This document shows, one piece after another, positions 59,389 to 64,000 of a stretch of 64,000 nt of DNA. The position numbers and the translations under genes are program-made. This stretch comes from Desulfobacula toluolica Tol2 (lineage in GTDB: Bacteria > Desulfobacterota > Desulfobacteria > Desulfobacterales > Desulfobacteraceae), in the NCBI RefSeq assembly GCF_000307105.1, contig NC_018645.1:2120578-2184577 (forward strand). Reading direction: 5' to 3'. The number at the start of each line of letters is the position of its first letter. The stretch's first letter is position 1. Under the pieces are notes generated by a model. The model did no database searches. It was given only the letters and a program-made list of their open reading frames with translations, and was not told the origin of the DNA.

Positions 59389-60627
59389 CTATCCCAGGGA
59401 AGTGTTATCAGCCATTTTTGTCTTTTCAAGTGGGGCAATGTTATTTTTTATAACCTTTTCATCAAAGTTTTGTGCTGCTTTTTTTAAACCATCAGGCCTT
59501 AGATGGCTGTAGCGCTCAGTAAGTTGTATGGTTGAATGCCCGAGTAAATTTTTGACTGTGTAAAGGTCAGTGCCGTTCTGAACATGCCAGGATGCAAAGG
59601 TGTGGCGGCAAGTATGGAAGGTGACTTTATCACGCCGGTCAGTGACACCATCATTAAATCCAAGTTCTTTAACTGTTCTATCAAAAGTATGGCTGATAAA
59701 TTGAATTTGTTTCCCGTTGGTATCTTTAAACACCAGTTCAGAAGGGGATTGACCTTCATAGATTCTTTCAAACATGGCTTGTGTGGCATCAGTTAGATAA
59801 ACATGACGTGGTTTTCCTTTGGCATCTCGTACTAATGCAAAACCATTTTCAAGATCAATAACTCCCCAAGTCAAAGAAAATATTTCTCCGGCCCTTACTC
59901 CGGTATGTAATGATAACAAGGTCATATCATGGATTTTTTGGCTTTTGATTTTCAAGCTTTTCAAAAGGATTTCAGCTTCCTCATGACTTAAAAAACGTAA
60001 TCTCTGGTTTTCAACTTTAGGTAATTTTACATTTCGTGTTGGGCTCTCGTTATTAATAAGGCCATTTATTCGTGCATGGTTCCATATTTGTCTGAAAGTT
60101 GCAAAACAATATTGCACGCTTCTTGGCGCTCTTCCTTCATCAAGCATGTTCTTTCTTAAACGTTCCAGATCAAAACTGGAAATATCTTTAAATGTTTTAT
60201 GGCCTATTGCTGGGTTAATCCATGTTCTGAATAAGGATTCTTCTCTGATATGTGTTTTATGCTTTTTTTCTTGCTGGATAGCAGGGTAATAGGTCTTGTA
60301 AAAATAATTTTTTATGGTAATAGCATCTTTTTCTTTTCGTGCTTTTTCTTTCTGGATCTCTATTTTTTTTATTCTGGCTTTTTCCCGTTTCTCAGATAAT
60401 CTTGTCTCGCCGTTTCCAGTAACGGCGGCCTCTTTTAACTCTGCAAGTTTCAAAGCAGCTTTTTGCAGAGTCCAGCCCCCAGACGTCCACCCCAGGCCCT
60501 CTTCTTTCCTTTTGCCGTCTCTCTGGTATCGAATAGCAAAATATTTATCAAATGAAACACCGTGCTTTCTGGTGGGGTGTTCCCTGAATCTGACACCAGG
60601 ATATTTTGAGCTTTTCCATTTGGCCAT
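59389..60627 (-). CDS. int: Tyrosine-type site-specific integrase of the island
   Basis: 412 residues. The N-terminal AP2-like arm-binding domain is SKYPGVRFREHP. A SAM-like core-binding domain covers about 105-200. The catalytic domain has R in GVRAGEIFSL near 248, K in DAKGKPRHVYL, HTCRHTFASW near 345 (H and R), LLGHST near 368 and the nucleophile Tyr in ERYSHLRP near 378. It joins the island att site to tRNA-Arg. The gene starts 182 bp inside attR and points inward. AAGGAG precedes the ATG. Confidence 0.95.
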   Translation of the reverse strand: MAKWKSSKYPGVRFREHPTRKHGVSFDKYFAIRYQRDGKRKEEGLGWTSGGWTLQKAALKLAELKEAAVTGNGETRLSEKREKARIKKIEIQKEKARKEKDAITIKNYFYKTYYPAIQQEKKHKTHIREESLFRTWINPAIGHKTFKDISSFDLERLRKNMLDEGRAPRSVQYCFATFRQIWNHARINGLINNESPTRNVKLPKVENQRLRFLSHEEAEILLKSLKIKSQKIHDMTLLSLHTGVRAGEIFSLTWGVIDLENGFALVRDAKGKPRHVYLTDATQAMFERIYEGQSPSELVFKDTNGKQIQFISHTFDRTVKELGFNDGVTDRRDKVTFHTCRHTFASWHVQNGTDLYTVKNLLGHSTIQLTERYSHLRPDGLKKAAQNFDEKVIKNNIAPLEKTKMADNTSLG

Positions 60628-60665
60628 ATTTCTCCTTTAAATTGATAGTCTGCTTGTTTGGTCTG

Positions 60666-60684
60666 TCCCCATTCTGTCCCCATT
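60666..60684. promoter_or_regulatory. Possible integrase arm-binding site near attR
   Basis: TCCCCATTCTGTCCCCATT in direct orientation with 39350-39368, between the integrase start and attR. Confidence 0.4.
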
Positions 60685-60809
60685 TTTTTGCTGAATATTG
60701 ATGTTGTTGAGTGATAATTAATGAAACCTACAGATATAAAATAGGTCAAAAAACTTTTAAAGTCAATGCGTTAATTATGAATAATGACGATATGTGAAAT
60801 TAAATAAAG

Positions 60810-60870
<61 letters not shown>

Positions 60871-60873
<3 letters not shown>

Positions 60874-60901
60874 TTTCAGCTTTTAGTTGAAAACCTTTTT
60901 T
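60871..60901 (+). terminator. Terminator-like hairpin at attR
   Basis: GGTTTTCA and TGAAAACC pair around GCTTTTAGT and are followed by TTTTTT. Its loop is the reverse complement of the loop at attL, with C-G pairs replaced by T-A. Confidence 0.75.
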
Positions 60902-60936
60902 GTTTCAAATCGTATTCATTAAAAAATTGTGAATAA

Positions 60937-61069
60937 GGCGCAATATCATAAATAAATAGTCCGCAAGAAAATTCTGTAATTGCTGTCTGAAATTTGGAAA
61001 TAGTGAGCTGTGACCAAACCGTTTATAGGCAAATTGAGCCGATGGAACATTTTAATTTGATACTGCGCC
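60937..61069 (+). mobile_element. 133-bp MITE-like element, copy 2
   Basis: The ends are GGCGCAATATCA and TGATACTGCGCC (one mismatch), flanked by TAA on both sides (60934-60936 and 61070-61072). The interior matches copy 1 at 10809-10941 without length change. It lies just outside the island, 63 bp from attR. Confidence 0.8.
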
Positions 61070-61134
61070 TAAGCGTGTAGTGGGCCTGCCTTTTGGGAAA
61101 AGAGGGGGGTACTGTTTTGTGTAGAATATTGAGT

Positions 61135-62670
61135 TTATTTATCATCAAACCAACGCAGCTCATACAGATCGGTTCGTCGATTCTCGGCATTTAGCACGCT
61201 TCCCATCGCTCTTATCTCCTTGATTAAATCTAAATCCAGATTGGCAATTAAGGTCGTTTCTATACCTGGTGTTGCTTCGGAGGCTATCGCATCGTGAGGA
61301 CATGAAAAATCTGATGGGGTAAAAATTGCAGACTGCGAATATTGGATGCCCATGGTTTCGACTTTAGGGATATTGCCTACGCTCCCTGAAATGGCAACAT
61401 AGTACTCGTTTTCAATCGCTCTGGCCTGCGCACACCGCCGAACCCGTAAATAGGCAGTCTTGGTGTCGGTCCAGAAAGGCACTAACAATATCTTTACACC
61501 CTTTAAAGCCTGCAATCTGGCCAGCTCTGGAAACTCGACATCATAACAAATCAGGATTCCGATCTTGCCCACATCAGTATCAAAGACTTTTAAATCATGA
61601 CCGCCGGAAAAACCCCAGTCAGTAGCTTCTTCCGGGGTTATATGTAATTTTTCCTGGCTGTCCCAAGTACCATCTCGTTTGCACAAAAAACTCACGTTGT
61701 ACAGTTTCCCATCATCCCTCAGCTGCGGAACACTGCCTGTTACAATATTGATGTTATAGCTGAGTGCCATTTCAGTCATGAGCATGCGCATATCTTCCGT
61801 ATAGCTAGCTAACATTCGCATGGCATCAGCCGGGTTGTTACCTTCATAGGTATGAATGAGTGGTGCATTGAGCAATTCAGGAAAGAGGATTATGTCAGCT
61901 TTGTAATCGCTCACAGTATCGATAAAGAACTCAACCTGCTGCATAAAATCCTCAAATGTGTCGAAACGACGCATTTTCCACTGAACGACACCAAGCCTGG
62001 CAATGGATTTGGTCTTGCCAATCAGCTTGGTTTTTTTTTGATAATAGATGTTGATCCATTCCAACAGGACTGCATTGCCGCGGGATTGAAGATCTTCCGG
62101 CCAGTAGTCATCGAGGAGGTTGCGGACATGGAAATCGTTGGAGAGCTGGAAGGTGAGTACCGGGTCGTACAGTTCTCGATTTTTCACTTTAAGAATGTAC
62201 TGCTGGGCCTTCATCTCTTTAGAATATTTATGGTAATCAGGTATGCGTCCGCCGAGTAAAATTCCTTTGAGGTTGAGATTTTCTGCCAGCTCCCTGCGAG
62301 CGTCATACAGGCGACGGCCAAGACGCATTCCCTGGTATTCCGGGTTTACTGAGATATCTATACCATAAAGATAGTCTCCTTCCGGGTCGTGCGATTTAAA
62401 GGTTCCGTCTCGAACAATCTGGTTATAGGAGTGTTGATCCCCGAACAGACTAAAATCGATAATCAAAGACAGGGCAATGGCAACTGGTTTTCCCTTATCC
62501 TCAATACATATCTGGCCTTCTGGGAATAATTTAATTAATCGATTTACTTGTGCCTCAGTCCAGGGAGAGGCAATGTCTTTATAGACTTTATTAGAAAGAT
62601 CATACAATACTGAGTAGTCATCCAATCTGAGATGTCTGGTTTTAAGTTTGTGCTTTATTTCATCAATCAT
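61135..62670 (-). CDS. GNAT acetyltransferase-nitrilase fusion protein
   Basis: 511 residues in two domains. Residues 1-200 form a GNAT acetyltransferase with the acetyl-CoA loop NPEYQGMRLGRRLYDARREL near 110. Residues 225-505 form a carbon-nitrogen hydrolase with Glu in ILFPELLNAP (near 265), Lys in EKLHITPEEA (near 345) and Cys in LICYDVEFPELARL (near 378). The fusion is a known arrangement and suggests N-acylation coupled to amide cleavage, but substrates are unknown. It is chromosomal, just right of the island. A long 3' gap separates it from prfC. Confidence 0.92.
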   Translation of the reverse strand: MIDEIKHKLKTRHLRLDDYSVLYDLSNKVYKDIASPWTEAQVNRLIKLFPEGQICIEDKGKPVAIALSLIIDFSLFGDQHSYNQIVRDGTFKSHDPEGDYLYGIDISVNPEYQGMRLGRRLYDARRELAENLNLKGILLGGRIPDYHKYSKEMKAQQYILKVKNRELYDPVLTFQLSNDFHVRNLLDDYWPEDLQSRGNAVLLEWINIYYQKKTKLIGKTKSIARLGVVQWKMRRFDTFEDFMQQVEFFIDTVSDYKADIILFPELLNAPLIHTYEGNNPADAMRMLASYTEDMRMLMTEMALSYNINIVTGSVPQLRDDGKLYNVSFLCKRDGTWDSQEKLHITPEEATDWGFSGGHDLKVFDTDVGKIGILICYDVEFPELARLQALKGVKILLVPFWTDTKTAYLRVRRCAQARAIENEYYVAISGSVGNIPKVETMGIQYSQSAIFTPSDFSCPHDAIASEATPGIETTLIANLDLDLIKEIRAMGSVLNAENRRTDLYELRWFDDK

Positions 62671-63141
62671 TTTTCAATTGTCCTTTACAATCTAAGAAAC
62701 TAATTTTGAGAATACACTTTTACCTTTCTGTAACTTTTGCCTGAATTCAGCATGGCAGGCAATCATGACAATATCTTTATTGTTATGGATAACCTTGTTT
62801 TGATTGGTGATAGTGGTGATTTTGCCTCTGTTATGGCCATGGCGAAATATCTGCATTATTCTTAATTATGTGATACAGAAATACGTCTATTGTCAATAAA
62901 TACGATTAGTTAAGTTTAGGATGGAATTTACTTTTTGTCAACAAAAGTATCAAATTTAATGATTAGCTAAGGTGAGTTTTATGTGTTCATTAAATATTAG
63001 TGTGAACTGAATTTGATCAAAAAGTATTGATCCTCTGTCTTGTTGATGTTATTTTGTACAGAGCCATTTTTGAAGAGATTTGGTTTATGATATTTGATTG
63101 GGTCGAAATAAGCATTATGAGTATTAAGTTTGAGGTCTAAA
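62671..63141. other. Intergenic stretch, no convincing gene
   Basis: 471 bp, A/T-rich. It should hold the divergent promoters of the fusion gene (minus) and of the small genes (plus). A 26-codon frame from ATG 62785 (MDNLVLIGDSGDFASVMAMA) has no good ribosome site and is probably not a gene. Confidence 0.4.
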
Positions 63142-63285
63142 ATGGAAAAAAAGGACGAAAAATACGCTCCGCCTCAGATGAGTCCCTATATTTTTACAAT
63201 TTTATTGATCGGGTTTGGTTTGTGGTGCTTTTGGGATGGTTGGCTGACAAACAACCCTGATATGGTTGAACATGAAACTTTATAA
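63142..63285 (+). CDS. 47-residue single-helix membrane peptide
   Basis: It begins MEKKDEKYAPPQMSPYIFTI, continues with one hydrophobic helix (LLIGFGLWCFWDGWL) and ends in an acidic tail. TTGAGGTC lies upstream of the ATG. It overlaps the next small gene by 14 bp, which supports real translation. Function unknown; small accessory subunits of membrane complexes often look like this. Confidence 0.6.
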   Translation: MEKKDEKYAPPQMSPYIFTILLIGFGLWCFWDGWLTNNPDMVEHETL

Positions 63286-63379
63286 TAAGGTGTTAAGTGT
63301 GATTCTGCTTCCATGGGGCGTTTATGATTTTTTTAAAATAAAAAAGAGACAAAAGATTAAGAAACAATCAGAAGATTAA
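63272..63379 (+). CDS. 35-residue basic peptide overlapping the previous gene
   Basis: It begins MKLYNKVLSVILLPWGVYDF and ends in a Lys-rich tail (KIKKRQKIKKQ). A short hydrophobic segment followed by positive charge predicts a membrane peptide with cytoplasmic tail. The start lies inside the 47-residue gene, suggesting coupled translation. It is 167 bp before prfC. Confidence 0.5.
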   Translation: MKLYNKVLSVILLPWGVYDFFKIKKRQKIKKQSED

Positions 63380-63546
63380 CACGTTATAACCACTATTAGT
63401 TGCAAAAAAATTAAATCTAATACTCTCTTCTAATGATCTGAAATTATTTAAAATTTGTCATGATAGAATATTTTTCTGTTGATAAATAGAAAAAATGCTG
63501 TTAGGTTTCAACCCTTAAAATTTAGCGTATAAGGAATTCGAAGTTA

Positions 63547-64000
63547 ATGAATTCAAATAATAATATAGATAAAAACCTTTTAAATCAAATTAATAAACGC
63601 AGAACTTTTGCGATCATAAGCCATCCTGATGCAGGCAAAACAACTTTGACTGAAAAGTTACTTTTATTTGGCGGTGCCATACAGCAAGCTGGCGCTGTAA
63701 AATCCAGAAAAGTTGCAAAAGCTGCCACCAGTGATTTTATGTCCATTGAACAGGAAAGAGGGATAAGTGTGTCTTCTTCTGTTATGAAGTTTACCTATCA
63801 AGGATATGAAATTAATCTTCTGGATACTCCAGGGCATAAAGATTTTTCTGAAGATACTTACAGAGTTTTGACTGCTGTTGACTGTGCAGTCATGATAATC
63901 GATAATGCAAAAGGGGTTGAACCACAGACTCAGAAATTGATGGAAGTCTGTCGAATGAGAAACACTCCCATCATTACCTTTATTAACAAACTGGATCGAG
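63547..64000 (+). CDS. prfC: Peptide chain release factor 3, N-terminal part (3' end outside window)
   Basis: 151 residues are visible, starting [20 protein letters not shown], with TAAGGAA about 10 nt before the ATG. The GTPase motifs are [15 protein letters not shown] (G1), the RGISVSS switch segment (G2), [14 protein letters not shown] (G3) and, at the window edge, NKLDR (G4). The [12 protein letters not shown] and [10 protein letters not shown] segments distinguish RF3 from EF-G. RF3 recycles RF1/RF2 from the ribosome after termination. Confidence 0.95.
   Translation, partial: MNSNNNIDKNLLNQINKRRTFAIISHPDAGKTTLTEKLLLFGGAIQQAGAVKSRKVAKAATSDFMSIEQERGISVSSSVMKFTYQGYEINLLDTPGHKDFSEDTYRVLTAVDCAVMIIDNAKGVEPQTQKLMEVCRMRNTPIITFINKLDR

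Noticed and set aside
62785-62865. 26-codon frame in the gap before the small genes
   Set aside because: No ribosome site, short, and no partner; could equally be chance.

Overview
The window looks like chromosome of an anaerobic, sulfate-reducing deltaproteobacterium of the Desulfobacteraceae type (Desulfobacula/Desulfobacter-like). This is inferred from moderately low GC (about 40 percent by eye), a beta-keto-acid cleavage enzyme beside CoA ligases and a TRAP transporter, a selenocysteine-containing SelD, phenylacetate-CoA ligase paired with an ACT protein, and the many IS66/IS21 elements. No 16S gene is present, so the species cannot be fixed.

1-8.7 kb is one plus-strand catabolic locus: the end of an MIO-type aromatic amino acid lyase/aminomutase, an aminotransferase resembling beta-phenylalanine transaminase, an Lrp regulator, a BKACE enzyme, an acyl-CoA ligase and a DctP-Q-M TRAP transporter. 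Read together they suggest conversion of an aromatic alpha- or beta-amino acid to a beta-keto acid and then to an aroyl-CoA plus acetoacetate. 8.8-19 kb is housekeeping: a receiver-domain protein, a solitary DNA methyltransferase, nitrilase-rfaE2-pgeF, selD with an in-frame UGA, an ATP synthase Fo operon (atpZ-I-B-E), a PilZ protein and a ParA-like ATPase. 18.8-27.5 kb on the minus strand holds ACT-paaK-crotonase-amidase-mutS-lapA, then an M23 peptidase with a CooT protein. 27.8-32.6 kb is the histidine utilisation locus, hutI and hutU facing away from hutH across a large palindromic operator. 32.7-39.1 kb on the minus strand holds UPF0280, dGTPase, Mrp, two lipoproteins and rpoH.

39.2-60.9 kb is a 21.6 kb integrated island. 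It lies between tRNA-Arg(TCT) and a 64-bp exact repeat of that tRNA's 3' end. At its right end are a tyrosine integrase, a DUF6499-like protein, an AlpA-like HTH protein, a P4-type primase/helicase and a further HTH gene. The rest is cargo and insertion sequences: an IS4-type element, two almost identical IS66 copies, an IS21 element, a three-gene cluster with a HEPN-like protein, and an orphan restriction-modification controller (C) gene with two canonical C-boxes. Degenerate 3' ends of other tRNAs lie beside attL, which points to earlier integration events.

Right of the island are a second copy of a 133-bp MITE-like element (the first is at 10.8 kb), a GNAT-nitrilase fusion gene, two tiny membrane/basic peptide genes and the start of prfC. 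A family of hairpin-forming intergenic repeats is scattered through the first 27 kb and is absent from the island.
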